From Gp1-AA133 sp964641665 (GTDB lineage: Bacteria > Acidobacteriota > Terriglobia > Terriglobales > Acidobacteriaceae), in assembly GCA_964641665.1 (NCBI GenBank), contig CAZXKO010000097.1:1-64000 (forward strand): DNA of 64,000 bases, in the 5' to 3' direction. Under the pieces are notes generated by a model that saw only the letters and a program-made list of their open reading frames with translations, was not told where the DNA came from and made no database searches. Positions 24,676 to 34,163 of this stretch are shown here, in pieces (the first letter of the stretch is position 1; each line of letters opens with the position of its first letter). A program made the translations under genes and the position numbers.

Positions 24676-24831
24676 CTACTTTGACTGTTTGTCTCCAAAC
24701 AACGTCTGGATACGCCCGTCACCGAGATCTTTTACGCGTCCCTGCAGAGTCTTCCAGCGGAAATAAATGTAAGCAGCGATGACAGCTGCACCCACGACAA
24801 ATCCCAAGGTGTCGCGAAGAATCCCTTTCAT
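24676..24831 (-). CDS. Small single-helix membrane protein, 51 residues
   Basis: MKGILRDTLGFVVGAAVIAA followed by YIYFRWKTLQGR and an acidic-basic tail ending DKQSK. A single transmembrane segment at about residues 8-25. Start placed at the ATG at 24831; the frame is open to 24918 but that part overlaps a repeat. The composition looks coding. No known family recognised. Confidence 0.5.
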   Translation of the reverse strand: MKGILRDTLGFVVGAAVIAAYIYFRWKTLQGRVKDLGDGRIQTLFGDKQSK

Positions 24832-24887
24832 ACACTCTGTCCCAAGCCACCCTTCACGTCGGTACTTCTCCAAGAAGTTCAGGCCGA

Positions 24888-24935
24888 GAGCTAAGGCCCG
24901 AAGCCTAAGACCTAACACCCAAGACCCAACACCCG
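24888..24935 (+). repeat. AAGCCTAAGACCTAACACCC word array
   Basis: Second copy of the CCAAGACC/CAACACC family, five drifting words in direct orientation relative to 24021-24066. It ends seven bases before the stop codon of the ddl gene on the minus strand. Confidence 0.65.
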
Positions 24936-24941
24936 CATCCC

Positions 24942-26135
24942 CTACCTGCTGTACTGGTTTTTCTTCTTATCCGCGTGGCGCTCGAGGCCCAGTTGGATCA
25001 GCCGGTCAATCAGGTCGGGATACGATAGACCTGCCGCCGCCCACAGCTTCGGATACATGCTGATCGCTGTGAAGCCGGGCATGGTATTGATCTCGTTGAC
25101 GTAGAGCTTGCGGGTCTTCGGATCCATCAGGAAGTCGACGCGAGCGAGGCCCGAGCAATCCACGGCTTGGAAGGCGCGAATGGCCAGTTCCTGCACCTTT
25201 TTCGCTTCGCCCTTGGTGAGCTTGGCAGGGATGATCAACTCCGAGCCTTCGTCGAGATACTTCGCGGCATAGTCGTAGAACTCCTTGACCGGCACGATCT
25301 CTCCGGCCACCGACGCCTGCGGGCGATCGTTGCCTAGCACCGAGCACTCGATCTCGCGCGCCTTGTGCTTGGAGCCGCCCACGCTCTGCTCGATGACGAT
25401 CTTCCGATCAAATTTCGCCGCTTCATAGATCGCGGGGCCAAGCTCTTTCCGGTTGCGCGCCTTGGAAATCCCAACGGACGATCCAAGGTTCGCGGGCTTC
25501 ACGAACACCGGGTACTTCAGCTGGCGATCGACAAGATTCTCGGCTTTCTTGTGGTCGGCGTCCCAGACGCCGCGCAGGATGGTCACGTGCTTCACGATGG
25601 GCAGGCCCGCCGCGTGGAACAAGGCTTTCATGATGTCCTTGTCCATGCCCGCGGCCGAGCCGAGCACGCCCGCGCCGACGTAGGGGATGTCGGCCAGTTC
25701 GAGCAGTCCCTGGATGGTTCCATCCTCGCCGAAGGTGCCATGCAACACTGGGAAAATCACGTCGACGTTGATGGCGCGATCGGAAGCCCGGCGCAGCGCG
25801 CTCGCATCGGTCTGAAATGGGGTAAGCGAGCTCGTCGCGCGATGTACCGGCTCAGGCGGCACGACAACGGCCTCGCCGCTCGCGAGCACAGCTGCGCCGG
25901 GCGTGGCCTCAGGATCGCCCGCGCGCAGATGCTTCGACTCATCCGGGGCCTTGCCCTGAAGCAGCCGCTCGGCGTCGCCCGCGGTCAGCCAGCGGCCATC
26001 CTTGGTGATGCCGATGGGCACGACCTCGTACTTGCTTCTATCGATGGCATTGACCACGGACGCGGCCGAGAGCAGCGACACTTCGTGCTCTCCGCTGCGC
26101 CCGCCGAATAGGACTCCCACTCGCAATTTTTTCAT
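24942..26135 (-). CDS. ddl: D-alanine--D-alanine ligase
   Basis: ATP-grasp enzyme joining two D-alanines for peptidoglycan precursors. The N-terminal GVLFGGRSGEHEVSLLSA, the substrate region PYVGAGVLGSAAGMDKDIMK, FVKPANLGSSVGISKA and the C-terminal VNEINTMPGFTAISMYPKLW are diagnostic. At 397 residues it is longer than the E. coli enzymes; the extra length includes a low-complexity insert around residues 62-115 (Ala/Pro-rich) that is common in VanA/Ddl-B-like long forms. Start is ATG at 26135 (MKKLRVGVLFGG). It is not next to mur genes. Confidence 0.94.
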   Translation of the reverse strand: MKKLRVGVLFGGRSGEHEVSLLSAASVVNAIDRSKYEVVPIGITKDGRWLTAGDAERLLQGKAPDESKHLRAGDPEATPGAAVLASGEAVVVPPEPVHRATSSLTPFQTDASALRRASDRAINVDVIFPVLHGTFGEDGTIQGLLELADIPYVGAGVLGSAAGMDKDIMKALFHAAGLPIVKHVTILRGVWDADHKKAENLVDRQLKYPVFVKPANLGSSVGISKARNRKELGPAIYEAAKFDRKIVIEQSVGGSKHKAREIECSVLGNDRPQASVAGEIVPVKEFYDYAAKYLDEGSELIIPAKLTKGEAKKVQELAIRAFQAVDCSGLARVDFLMDPKTRKLYVNEINTMPGFTAISMYPKLWAAAGLSYPDLIDRLIQLGLERHADKKKNQYSR

Positions 26136-26241
26136 GACGATTTCAGTGTGGATGCAGTGGCTGGTTCGAGTCAAACATCGCCCGATAATCTTCTAGATTC
26201 CGGAGAACCCATGGCGAAAAGACCCTGTGCAAGGGCATTGG

Positions 26242-26697
26242 TTAGTTCTTCGTGCTCGCCTCTTGAACGAGGGCAATTTCGTGCTTGGCGTGGCATTCAG
26301 CCTGCGGGTCGTAGACTGCGGTGCCCGCGAACTGGTCTTTGGAAGAACGGAACTCCAGCGGCGGACGGCGCACGTGGGGCGGCAGCCCGGCGAAGGTCAC
26401 CTTGCCCTCATTGTTGGTATACGCCTCGAGGTCCAGCCGACGCACTCCCGCAAACCCATATGCGATGTGAACCTTCACGCTCGCCGCCGCCACCGGTTTC
26501 CCGTCTTTCGTCACGGTGAGTTCTACGGAGCAAGGGCCAGCTCCTCCGTCCATCACGGGGACGGTTTGCGATGCCGCGGGTGAACCGGGAGGGGTAGAGG
26601 TCCCTTGCTGGTTGGACGGTGCCTGGGCCCCGGAAAGCACGCCACTCAATCCGGTGGCGAGAACGAGACAGGCCGGCATGGATCGCAATTTCCTCAT
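26242..26697 (-). CDS. Exported hypothetical protein with an Ig-like/carboxypeptidase-regulatory fold
   Basis: Signal peptide at residues 1-24 (MPACLVLATGLSGVLSGAQA) followed by a Ser/Pro/Thr-rich linker to about residue 50. The globular part, CSVELTVTKDGKPVAAASVK, VHIAYGFAGVRRLDLEAYTN and NEGKVTFAGLPPHVRRPPLE, resembles a carboxypeptidase-regulatory or transthyretin-like beta domain. Length 151, start ATG at 26697. It is common as an acidobacterial orphan type; no function can be assigned. Confidence 0.6.
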   Translation of the reverse strand: MRKLRSMPACLVLATGLSGVLSGAQAPSNQQGTSTPPGSPAASQTVPVMDGGAGPCSVELTVTKDGKPVAAASVKVHIAYGFAGVRRLDLEAYTNNEGKVTFAGLPPHVRRPPLEFRSSKDQFAGTAVYDPQAECHAKHEIALVQEASTKN

Positions 26698-26740
26698 GAC
26701 GAGATCCAGAACAAGATTCCCACACTCGGGCTCGCCGCCC

Positions 26741-27688
26741 CTAGAGAATTTTCTTCCCGAACGCTGACAGCGAAAGTTCCACCGCGAGGTCGGCCGTCTG
26801 GTTGTGTTCATCGATGACGGGATTCACCTCGACGATCTCAAAGCTCAGCAGCCGCCCGTGGTCGGCGATGATCTCCATGGCGAGGTGAGCCTCGCGATAC
26901 GTCGCACCGCCCCACACCGGAGTGCCCACACCGGGCGCGTCTTCGGGATCGATCCAGTCCATATCGAGCGAGACGTGATAGCCGGCGGTTCCGCGGCCGG
27001 CCATGCGCAGGGCTTCTTCCATTACGGCGCGCATGCCGCGCTCGTCGATGTCGCGCATGGTGAAGACCTCAACGCCGGCGCGGAGGATGTTTTCTTTTTC
27101 ATGGGCGTCGACGTCGCGAATTCCCACCAGCACGCAATTCTCCGGCCGCACCTTGGGCGAGAAATTGAAAATGTTGCCTAGTTCCGCCGGCCCCAGCCCC
27201 ATCAACGCAGCCAGCGGCATCCCGTGCACGTTGCCGCTGGGCGAAGTCTCCGGCGTGTTCATATCGCTGTGCGCGTCCATCCAGATCAGGCCGATCTTCT
27301 GATTCTGCCGGCGATAGAACTCAGCCACGCCAGCCACGGTGCCGGCCGCAACCGAGTGGTCGCCGCCCAACACCATCGGCACCTTCCCCGCCTCCAGCGT
27401 CTTCAACACTAGCTCCGCGCTCTTCGTGCACGTCGCCGTGATCTCCCGGAGATACTTGGCGTGCGCCGCGCCTTCTTTCTTCTGCTCCGGGATCGCCACC
27501 GCGACATTCCCGCCGTCTTCGACGACGTGGCCTATGGATTCAAGACGCGCTTCCAGGCCGGCCACACGCACGGCGGAAGGGCCCATGTCGACCCCACGCC
27601 GGGACTGGCCCAGATCGAGGGGAACGCCGATCACGCGGATCTGCCGCGGCGTAACGCTGCTGAAGTTTGCGTTGGGACTTGGAGACAT
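26741..27688 (-). CDS. rocF: Arginase family ureohydrolase
   Basis: Hydrolyses arginine to ornithine and urea with a dinuclear manganese site. Metal-binding motifs are GGDHS (GGDHSVAAGT), WMDAHSDMN and SLDMDWIDPEDAPGVGTP, with PETSPSGNVHGMPLAALMG as the classical arginase loop; this loop favours arginase over agmatinase. Length 315; the start ATG at 27688 follows a repeat region that is open upstream but not coding-like. The C-terminus EVNPVIDEHNQTADLAVELSL is typical. No ornithine-using neighbour is present. Confidence 0.92.
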   Translation of the reverse strand: MSPSPNANFSSVTPRQIRVIGVPLDLGQSRRGVDMGPSAVRVAGLEARLESIGHVVEDGGNVAVAIPEQKKEGAAHAKYLREITATCTKSAELVLKTLEAGKVPMVLGGDHSVAAGTVAGVAEFYRRQNQKIGLIWMDAHSDMNTPETSPSGNVHGMPLAALMGLGPAELGNIFNFSPKVRPENCVLVGIRDVDAHEKENILRAGVEVFTMRDIDERGMRAVMEEALRMAGRGTAGYHVSLDMDWIDPEDAPGVGTPVWGGATYREAHLAMEIIADHGRLLSFEIVEVNPVIDEHNQTADLAVELSLSAFGKKIL

Positions 27689-27693
27689 AAGAA

Positions 27694-27800
27694 TGTCGAG
27701 TTTCGATTGCCGATTTCGCAGCCTTGAGCGGGGCCTCGCCGTCCACCATCGACCGATTGCGATTTGTAAATCGCCAATCGGCAAATCGCCAATCGCAATT
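27694..27800. repeat. CGATTTGCC word arrays in inverted order around a short core
   Basis: The left part has TCGATTGCCGATTTCG (about 27701-27718). The right part has drifting AATCGCCAATCGGCAAATCG words (27764-27795). They are inverted relative to each other around a core of about 45 bp. The same word family forms a tighter hairpin at 34622-34700. It fills the space between arginase and asnS. Confidence 0.6.
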
Positions 27801-27804
27801 CTAC

Positions 27805-29130
27805 CTACGGGTACAGCCGGTGCAACGTCCGCGGAAACGGAATCGTCTCGCGCACATGCTCGAGACCGCAAATCCACGCCACCGCCCGCTCAATGCCCAT
27901 GCCGAAGCCGGAGTGCGGAACGCCGCCGAACTTCCGCAGATCGAGATACCACTTGAAAGCCTCTTCGGGCAGGCCATGCTCGTGGATGCGCTGCAACAGC
28001 AACTCGTACGAGGCCATGCGCTGCGACCCGCCGATGATTTCGCCGTATCCTTCGGGCGCGAGCACGTCGACGCACAAAGCAAGGTCTGGCCGCTGCGGGT
28101 CCGGCTCCATGTAAAAGGCCTTCACTTTCGCCGGATAGCGATGGATCATCAACGGCCGCTCAAACTGCGCCGAGAGGTAGGTCTCGTCGGGCGAGCCCAG
28201 GTCGCCGCCCCACTCGAACATGTTTTCGAGCGCGCCTTTGGCGAAGCCTTCCTGCAGACGCTCGACCGCTTCGTCATAGGTAATCCGCGGAAACGGGGCG
28301 TCGATCTTTTCAAGCTTGCCGACGTCGCGTCCAATGGTCTGTAAATCGGCGCGGCGTTTTTCCAGGCAGCGTTTCACGATGAAGCTGATGAACTCCTCGG
28401 CGAGCGCCATCAAATCGTCGAGATTCGCGTAGGCGATTTCGGGTTCGACCATCCAGAACTCGGTGAGATGACGTCGCGTCTTCGACTTCTCCGCGCGGAA
28501 CGTCGGCCCGAACGAGTACACCTTACCGAGGGCCATCGCGGTGGCTTCGATGTAAAGCTGGCCGGACTGCGTGAGGTACGCCTGCTCTTCGAAATAATCC
28601 ACCGGGAACAGCGTGGTCGTGCCCTCGCAAGCCGCGGGCGTGAGAATCGGCGGATCGGTGAGCGTGAAGCCGCGCTCGTCGAAGAAATCACGCGCCGCCT
28701 TGATGATCTCTGCCCGCACCCGCAGAATCGACGCCTGCCGCGGCGAGCGGATCCAGAGATGCCGGTGCTCCATCAGGAAATCGACGCCGTGCTCCTTGGG
28801 CGTGATGGGGTAGGGATCAGTCTCGGGAACTTTCTGCAACACCTGCACATTCGACACGTCGAGCTCGTACCCACCGGGCGCGCGCTTGTCGGCGCGGACT
28901 TTGCCCTCGACGATGACGCTCGACTCCTGCGTCAGGCCTTTCAGCGCATCGAACACCTCGGGCGCAACCGCGTTCTTGGGAACAACGCCCTGGATCTGGC
29001 CGCTGCCGTCACGAAAAATCGGGAACAGCAGCTTCCCGCTCTCGCGCAGGTTATAGAGCCAGCCTCGAATGGTGACCGACTGGCCGTCGAACTTACCGAT
29101 TTCAGCGATGGTCGCTACGGGAGAGGACAT
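27805..29130 (-). CDS. asnS: Asparaginyl-tRNA synthetase
   Basis: Class IIb aminoacyl-tRNA synthetase charging tRNA-Asn. The N-terminal OB-fold (TIRGWLYNLRESGKLLFPIF) is the anticodon domain; motif 2 is FRAEKSKTRRHLTEFWMVEPE and motif 3 is GFGMGIERAVAWICGLEHVR. The AsnRS rather than AspRS identity is supported by FFDERGFTLTDPPILTPAACEG and the QSGQLYIEATAMALGKVYSFGP region. Length 441. The 28-base gap to the upstream sugar-isomerase gene suggests one transcript. Confidence 0.95.
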   Translation of the reverse strand: MSSPVATIAEIGKFDGQSVTIRGWLYNLRESGKLLFPIFRDGSGQIQGVVPKNAVAPEVFDALKGLTQESSVIVEGKVRADKRAPGGYELDVSNVQVLQKVPETDPYPITPKEHGVDFLMEHRHLWIRSPRQASILRVRAEIIKAARDFFDERGFTLTDPPILTPAACEGTTTLFPVDYFEEQAYLTQSGQLYIEATAMALGKVYSFGPTFRAEKSKTRRHLTEFWMVEPEIAYANLDDLMALAEEFISFIVKRCLEKRRADLQTIGRDVGKLEKIDAPFPRITYDEAVERLQEGFAKGALENMFEWGGDLGSPDETYLSAQFERPLMIHRYPAKVKAFYMEPDPQRPDLALCVDVLAPEGYGEIIGGSQRMASYELLLQRIHEHGLPEEAFKWYLDLRKFGGVPHSGFGMGIERAVAWICGLEHVRETIPFPRTLHRLYP

Positions 29131-29158
29131 AAGATCGATTGGTGATTGTAAAACGCGC

Positions 29159-29980
29159 TCACGCTGTTTCCAGCTTGTCGAACGCCGCTCCCATCTTCTC
29201 CAGCGGATTCACTTTCTCGTCGCTCTCGATTTCCAGAAGCAAGGGCGGCGTCTGCGGCGCGCTGCGCAACAGTTCCATCGCCTCTTTCCAGTTGATGGAG
29301 CCTTCGCCCGGCCACAGGTGCGAATCCTTGTCCTTCGCGTTGTCGTGCACGTGAGTGGAGCGCACGTGCGGCTTCGCGATCTCGAACGCCTCCGCCACAT
29401 TGCTCATGATGTGCGCGTGCCCGAAGTCGAAGCAAACCCCCACATCCTCGAAGTGCGATGCCTGAATGAACTCCACCAGCTTGTCGGGAGTGGACAGCTC
29501 ATTGGGGATATTTTCGAGCAGGATGCGCACGCCCAGCGGCTTGGCAAACGCCCGCAAGTGTTCCACGGATGTCATGGCTGCTTCGAACTTCCGCTCATCA
29601 AACGACTCGTTGCTCGTTCCCAAATGCTGCACCAGGAAGCGGAATGGAATCTGCTCGGCGATTTCGAGCGCGCGTTTGATCTCGTCCATGGCTTCAATGC
29701 GGCCGGCACGGTCGGTGGAGGCCACATTGACCGGAGGAGCGCCTGTGCGCCCGAATTCGTAATCCCCGTACAGCGGCGAGTGCACCGAATTCAACGGGAT
29801 GCCGCTCGAGCGAAACCAGTCAGCGATCTCGCGCACGTGCTGTTTTCGGTTCGCGTAATCGATATGTTGACGGGCGGCGAAAATCTCGATGGCCTGCGCC
29901 CCGCTATTCTTGAGGCCGTCCAGAAGGCCGGGGTGCAACCGTTCTTTCACGTAGAGGTAAGTTGAAACCGCCTTTTGCAT
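29159..29980 (-). CDS. Sugar phosphate isomerase/epimerase, AP endonuclease 2 TIM barrel
   Basis: TIM-barrel protein of the xylose isomerase-like family, 273 residues. Signatures are GAQAIEIFAARQHIDYAN, GIPLNSVHSPLYGDYEFG, LLENIPNELSTPDKLVEF, VGVCFDFGHAHIMSNVAE and VRSTHVHDNAKDKDSHLWPG with the metal-binding Glu, Asp and His residues. Ends LLLEIESDEKVNPLEK. It probably isomerises or epimerises a sugar or cyclitol; the substrate is unknown. It is upstream of asnS on the same strand. Confidence 0.85.
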   Translation of the reverse strand: MQKAVSTYLYVKERLHPGLLDGLKNSGAQAIEIFAARQHIDYANRKQHVREIADWFRSSGIPLNSVHSPLYGDYEFGRTGAPPVNVASTDRAGRIEAMDEIKRALEIAEQIPFRFLVQHLGTSNESFDERKFEAAMTSVEHLRAFAKPLGVRILLENIPNELSTPDKLVEFIQASHFEDVGVCFDFGHAHIMSNVAEAFEIAKPHVRSTHVHDNAKDKDSHLWPGEGSINWKEAMELLRSAPQTPPLLLEIESDEKVNPLEKMGAAFDKLETA

Positions 29981-30000
29981 CGTGGCCTCTCTGCCCTACA

Positions 30001-30028
30001 AAAAGCTCAAAGCTCTAACCCAAAGCTT
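30001..30028. repeat. AAAGCTC word array between ggt and the isomerase gene
   Basis: Three drifting words, AAAAGCTC, AAAGCTCTAACCC and AAAGCTTGCCC. It resembles the AGCTAAAGGC family at 40248-40404 in character but not exactly in sequence. Confidence 0.4.
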
Positions 30029-30031
30029 GCC

Positions 30032-31765
30032 CTAGAAGCCTACCGCTTTCCCGTTATTCCTGCCGTCGCTGGCACCCAGGCGTTCGCCCGTCTTCGGGTC
30101 TACCTCGATGCATTCGCCATCGCCCCAGAGATGTTCCATCTTAAACTTATGTCCCTTGGCGCGCAGGATCACCAAGGTGTCGGGCGATATACGATCTTCT
30201 GCCTGGATCTCATCGGGAAGCCACTGGTGATGAAAACGCGGTGCATTCACCGCTTCCTGGATATCCATTCCAAAATTCACCACCGCCATCAAGACATTCG
30301 CAATCGTGGAGATGATTGTCGGCCCGCCCGGCGATCCCAGCACCAGAAACAGTTTGCCATCTTTCAGCACGACCGTGGGAGTCATTGCCGACAGCGGACG
30401 CTTCCCCGGGCCAATCGCATTCGCGGGCCCCTGGATCAGCCCGTAGGCGTTGGGCACTCCCTGCTTCGAAGTGAAGTCGTCCATCTCATCGTTCAGCAGG
30501 AAACCTAGACCTTCCGCCGTCACTCGCGACCCGAAAGAATCGTTCAAAGTAGTGGTAACCGCGACCGCATTCCCCGCCGGATCCACCACCGAATAGTGCG
30601 TGGTGTTCTCCGGCTCACGCACGGGGGCGAGATCCAGGGGATGCGATTTCGCGTACTCCTCGAGTTCGTTGAATACGGCCGGCCGCTGCAGGTCTTTGCT
30701 AACGCTGGCGTGAGCCGGATCGATGGAATCCCGCCAGCCTGCGGCGTATTTCTTGGCGATGAGCTGCGCCACCGGAATCTTCGCGAAATCCGGATCGCCG
30801 AGGAATTCCGCGCGATCGAAAAACGCCCGCCGATATGCTTCTACCGCAAGGTGGATGGCGCTGGCCGAACCCGCGCCGAACTTGGCCAGATCGTAGCCTT
30901 CCAGAATATTCAGGATCTCCACCAGCGCAATCCCGCCCGAGGAAGGAGGCGGCGCGCTGATGATGTCGTATTCGCGGTAGGTGCCGCGGATCGGTTTGCG
31001 CTCCTTCACCTCGTACCCAGCCAGATCCTCGGCGGTCACCAACCCTCCGCCCTTGTGAATGCTGGCGGCTAGCTCGCGCGCCATAGACCCGCGATAGAAC
31101 TCGTCGGGATCCTTCGCAATCCGTTCCAGCGTTCGTGCCAGCTCCGGCTGGCGAAAGGTCTCGCCTGGCTTGTAGTAGTTCCCGTCGCGCTGGAAGATGC
31201 GCTTGGACTCGGGGAACTTCGCGAGGTCATCGTCGCGAAAATCCTTCGCGTCTTCCCATGCGAGGGCGTAGCCGTCGTGCGCCAGCCTGATCGCCGGCGC
31301 CATCACCTGCGCCAGCGGGAGTTTTCCGTAATTCTTTTGTGCGTACGCCAAGCCCGCGACCGAGCCGGGCACGCCGATCGCCTTGTATCCGACGAGGCTG
31401 GCGTTCTCGATCACGTTGCCTTGCGCATCGAGATACATGTCGGCGGTGGCGGCCGCGGGCGCCTTCTCGCGGTAATCTACAAAGTGGGTGACGCCATCGG
31501 CCATGCGGATCAGCATGAAGCCCCCGCCGCCCAAATTCCCCGCCTGCGGATGCACCACCGCTAGCGCGAACCCAGTGGCCACGGCCGCATCCACCGCGTT
31601 GCCGCCCGACTGCATGATCTGGACGCCAACCTGTGACGCGAGTTCGTGAACACTCGCCACCATGGCGTGGGGAGCGTGCACGGGGCGCATCGACGCAGCC
31701 CGCCCTGCCCTCGCCAGTGAGACCACCACCAGCAGTTCAACCAGCAGGCTTTGACGGGATCGCAT
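30032..31765 (-). CDS. ggt: Gamma-glutamyltransferase (secreted precursor)
   Basis: Ntn-hydrolase that cleaves gamma-glutamyl bonds such as in glutathione; made as a precursor and self-cleaved. The new N-terminal nucleophile would be Thr388 in the NTTHYSVVDPAG motif. Other hallmarks: GGNAVDAAVATGFALAVVHP, GNLGGGGFMLIR, PPPSSGGIALVEILNILEGY, and RPLSAMTPTVVLKDGK with the LVLGSPGGPTIISTI oxyanion strand. A signal peptide spans about residues 1-24. Start is set at ATG 31765 (a TTG precedes it). The 577-residue length is normal. It is on its own. Confidence 0.94.
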   Translation of the reverse strand: MRSRQSLLVELLVVVSLARAGRAASMRPVHAPHAMVASVHELASQVGVQIMQSGGNAVDAAVATGFALAVVHPQAGNLGGGGFMLIRMADGVTHFVDYREKAPAAATADMYLDAQGNVIENASLVGYKAIGVPGSVAGLAYAQKNYGKLPLAQVMAPAIRLAHDGYALAWEDAKDFRDDDLAKFPESKRIFQRDGNYYKPGETFRQPELARTLERIAKDPDEFYRGSMARELAASIHKGGGLVTAEDLAGYEVKERKPIRGTYREYDIISAPPPSSGGIALVEILNILEGYDLAKFGAGSASAIHLAVEAYRRAFFDRAEFLGDPDFAKIPVAQLIAKKYAAGWRDSIDPAHASVSKDLQRPAVFNELEEYAKSHPLDLAPVREPENTTHYSVVDPAGNAVAVTTTLNDSFGSRVTAEGLGFLLNDEMDDFTSKQGVPNAYGLIQGPANAIGPGKRPLSAMTPTVVLKDGKLFLVLGSPGGPTIISTIANVLMAVVNFGMDIQEAVNAPRFHHQWLPDEIQAEDRISPDTLVILRAKGHKFKMEHLWGDGECIEVDPKTGERLGASDGRNNGKAVGF

Positions 31766-31902
31766 CAAATAGGAGTTTGTAGAAATGGCTTTAGCCGCTA
31801 CGTTTGAAGTCTTTCACAGTCCGCAGCCAGCTTCCAGAGTCGAGCCCGGGGCAGACCTTTGAGGCTAGCCCAGTGCGCAAGAGGGAGTCAAATCCCCCAA
31901 GT

Positions 31903-33231
31903 TCACGCCGTCGCCAACTTCTTCTCCATATCCTCCAGCGTGATGTTCTTGGTTTCAGGATAGACGAACAGCACCACGAAGAACTGCAGCACCATCATGG
32001 CTGCAAAGAAGACAAACGGAGCGGCTTTCGACGACGCTGCGACGACGGGGAACAGGAACGAAATCAGCGCGTTCATGATCCAGTGGGTGGCGCTGCCCAG
32101 GCCCTGCCCCTTGGCCCGCACCGCCGTGGGGAAAACTTCCCCGATGTAAACCCAGATGACCGAACCTTGCGAGAACGCGAACGCGGCGATGAATCCGATC
32201 AGCAGCCAGAGCAGCCAGCCTTCATGGCGTCCCGACCAGAACACTGCAGCTACCCCCGCCAGGCACGCCGCGGTTCCCACTGATCCGATGAGCAGCAAGA
32301 CCCGCCGCCCGACACGATCGATGATCGACATGGCCAGCATGGTGAACAGCAGGTTGGTTGCCCCGATGGCCACGGCCTGCAAGTCCGACGACACCTTGCT
32401 GAACCCGGCACGGGCAAAAATGTCGTTCAGGTAATAAAGGATGGCGTTGATCCCGGAAAGTTGGTTGAACATCGCGATCGAGACCGCCAGGAATACCGGG
32501 AGCTGCGTCCGGGCCGAGAACAGGCGCTCCTTGCCCTGCTGCTGTTCGAGTCGCAGAGCTGAAGCCATGGCTTCCAGCTCCGCGTCAATATTTTCTTCTC
32601 CGATTTGCTCCAGCACGTCGCGCGCCTCGGTCGTGCGGCCCATCATGGCAAGCCAGCGCGGGCTGCGCGGAATCCGGAACAACATCAGAAAGAAGAACGC
32701 AGCCGGCACCGCCGAAACTCCCAGCTTCCACCGCCACTCGGTGGCGCCCCCGTGCGTCAGGCCGACCACGTAGTTCGAGAAATACGCCAGCAGAATTCCA
32801 CCCACCACGTTGAACTGAAAGAATCCAACCAGGCGGCCGCGCCACTGCGCCGGCGCAATTTCCGCGATGTACATCGGCCCCAACACCGACGAGCCGCCAA
32901 CCGCCAATCCCACGATAAACCGCGCACCCACCAGCAACGACCAGGTCGGGGCAAGCGCGCAGCCCAGCGCGGAAACCAGATACAGGACGGCGAGCACGCG
33001 CAGGCTGTTGCGCCGCCCAAAGCGGTCGCCGGGAATGCTGGCGAGCAGGGCGCCCAGCACCGTCCCCCACAGCGCGATCGAAACGGTGAACCCCAGTCCG
33101 CTGGGAGTCAGTTCAAAGGCGCGCTTCAGCTGACTGGTGGCCCCCGCGATCACCGCCGTGTCGAACCCAAACAGCAGTCCGCCTAGAGCCGCCACCACCG
33201 TGCTTTTTACCAGTGTGGAGTTCAGCGCCAT
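31903..33231 (-). CDS. Sugar porter, major facilitator superfamily (XylE/GalP type)
   Basis: Twelve-helix proton-sugar symporter. Sugar-porter signatures are GLLFGFDTAVIAGA (TM1), GDRFGRRNSLR (loop 2-3), FIVGLAVGGSSVLGPMYIAEIAP, IPRSPRWLAMMGR in the central loop, and the PETKNITLEDMEKKL C-terminal motif. Length 442. It is the second gene of a pair: the upstream ROK kinase gene overlaps its start by ten bases, so the imported sugar is likely phosphorylated by that kinase, plausibly fructose or glucose. Confidence 0.93.
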   Translation of the reverse strand: MALNSTLVKSTVVAALGGLLFGFDTAVIAGATSQLKRAFELTPSGLGFTVSIALWGTVLGALLASIPGDRFGRRNSLRVLAVLYLVSALGCALAPTWSLLVGARFIVGLAVGGSSVLGPMYIAEIAPAQWRGRLVGFFQFNVVGGILLAYFSNYVVGLTHGGATEWRWKLGVSAVPAAFFFLMLFRIPRSPRWLAMMGRTTEARDVLEQIGEENIDAELEAMASALRLEQQQGKERLFSARTQLPVFLAVSIAMFNQLSGINAILYYLNDIFARAGFSKVSSDLQAVAIGATNLLFTMLAMSIIDRVGRRVLLLIGSVGTAACLAGVAAVFWSGRHEGWLLWLLIGFIAAFAFSQGSVIWVYIGEVFPTAVRAKGQGLGSATHWIMNALISFLFPVVAASSKAAPFVFFAAMMVLQFFVVLFVYPETKNITLEDMEKKLATA

Positions 33232-34163
33232 TCATCTTCTCCTGCCAGCGGCGCCGCGATGCCGGCGTTCGCATTGCGATAGATGTGTTCCGCCAGCACC
33301 ATGGCGCCCAGCACTCCCGCGCGCTTACTCAGTTGCGGCGGCACGACGTAGTGGTCAATGTCATCCAATATCGCGCTCGCTCGAATGTAGCCGTTCAAGA
33401 CCAGCGTCAGCTCTCGCCGCACTATCGGGAAAAGGTGCTCCTGCTGCATGACACCGCCTCCGAGCACGATTCGTTCCGGCGAAAGCGTGCAAACCCACGC
33501 GGCCAGGCCGAGAGCAAGATAGTGCGCCTCCAGCTTCCAGCCCGCATGATCCGCCGGCAGTTTCTCCGCTGGCATACCCCACCGGGCCAGCATCGCCGGA
33601 CCCGAAGCGAGCCCTTCCAGGCAATCGCGATGATACGGGCAGCCGCCGGGATAAGGATCGGCTGCAAGGTCATGCGGGATCGGAATGTGCCCCATCTCAG
33701 GATGCACCAGACCGTGTATGACTTCCCCGTTGACGATGGCGCCGCCGCCAATCCCCGTGCCGACTGTCAGGTAAATAAAATTCGGAATGCCACGGCCCGC
33801 GCCCCAGCGCGCTTCCCCGGCCGCTGCCGCGTTCACGTCGGTATCAAACCCGACCGGCACTCCCAGCGCTCGCGCGATTGTCCCGGCGAGATCGTACTGT
33901 TGCCAACCCGGCTTCGGCGTCGACGTAATGTAGCCGAAGGTGGGCGACTCCTGACGCAGGTCTACCGGACCGAAAGACCCGATGCCAACGGCGCTCAAGC
34001 GCGATCCGGCTTCCGCGCGAAAAAAAGCGACAATCTTGTCGAGGGTTTCTGCCGGCGTGAGGGTCGGAAAGGTCGCCAGCCGCAGATCATCGGGACCGGT
34101 CCCGACGCCGCAAACAAACTTCGTGCCGCCCGCCTCAATGCATCCAAAGACGCTCACCCGCAC
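33222..34163 (-). CDS. ROK family sugar kinase, fructokinase-like
   Basis: Phosphorylates a hexose taken up by the adjacent transporter. Shows the N-terminal ATP loop GCIEAGGTKFVCGVG, GIGSFGPVDLR, the substrate motif DTDVNAAAAGEARWGAG, LTVGTGIGGGAIVNGE, and the zinc site EMGHIP, GCPYHRDCLEGLASG (His and Cys residues) of the ROK class. The YdhR/GmuE-like layout and length (313) suit fructokinase. The frame ends ten bases inside the transporter start, indicating translational coupling. Confidence 0.9.
   Translation of the reverse strand: MRVSVFGCIEAGGTKFVCGVGTGPDDLRLATFPTLTPAETLDKIVAFFRAEAGSRLSAVGIGSFGPVDLRQESPTFGYITSTPKPGWQQYDLAGTIARALGVPVGFDTDVNAAAAGEARWGAGRGIPNFIYLTVGTGIGGGAIVNGEVIHGLVHPEMGHIPIPHDLAADPYPGGCPYHRDCLEGLASGPAMLARWGMPAEKLPADHAGWKLEAHYLALGLAAWVCTLSPERIVLGGGVMQQEHLFPIVRRELTLVLNGYIRASAILDDIDHYVVPPQLSKRAGVLGAMVLAEHIYRNANAGIAAPLAGEDEWR

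Noticed and set aside
26141..26240. Overlap of ddl upstream frame taken as an extended N-terminus
   Set aside because: The extra 13 residues before MKKLRVGVLFGG have no counterpart in Ddl proteins.
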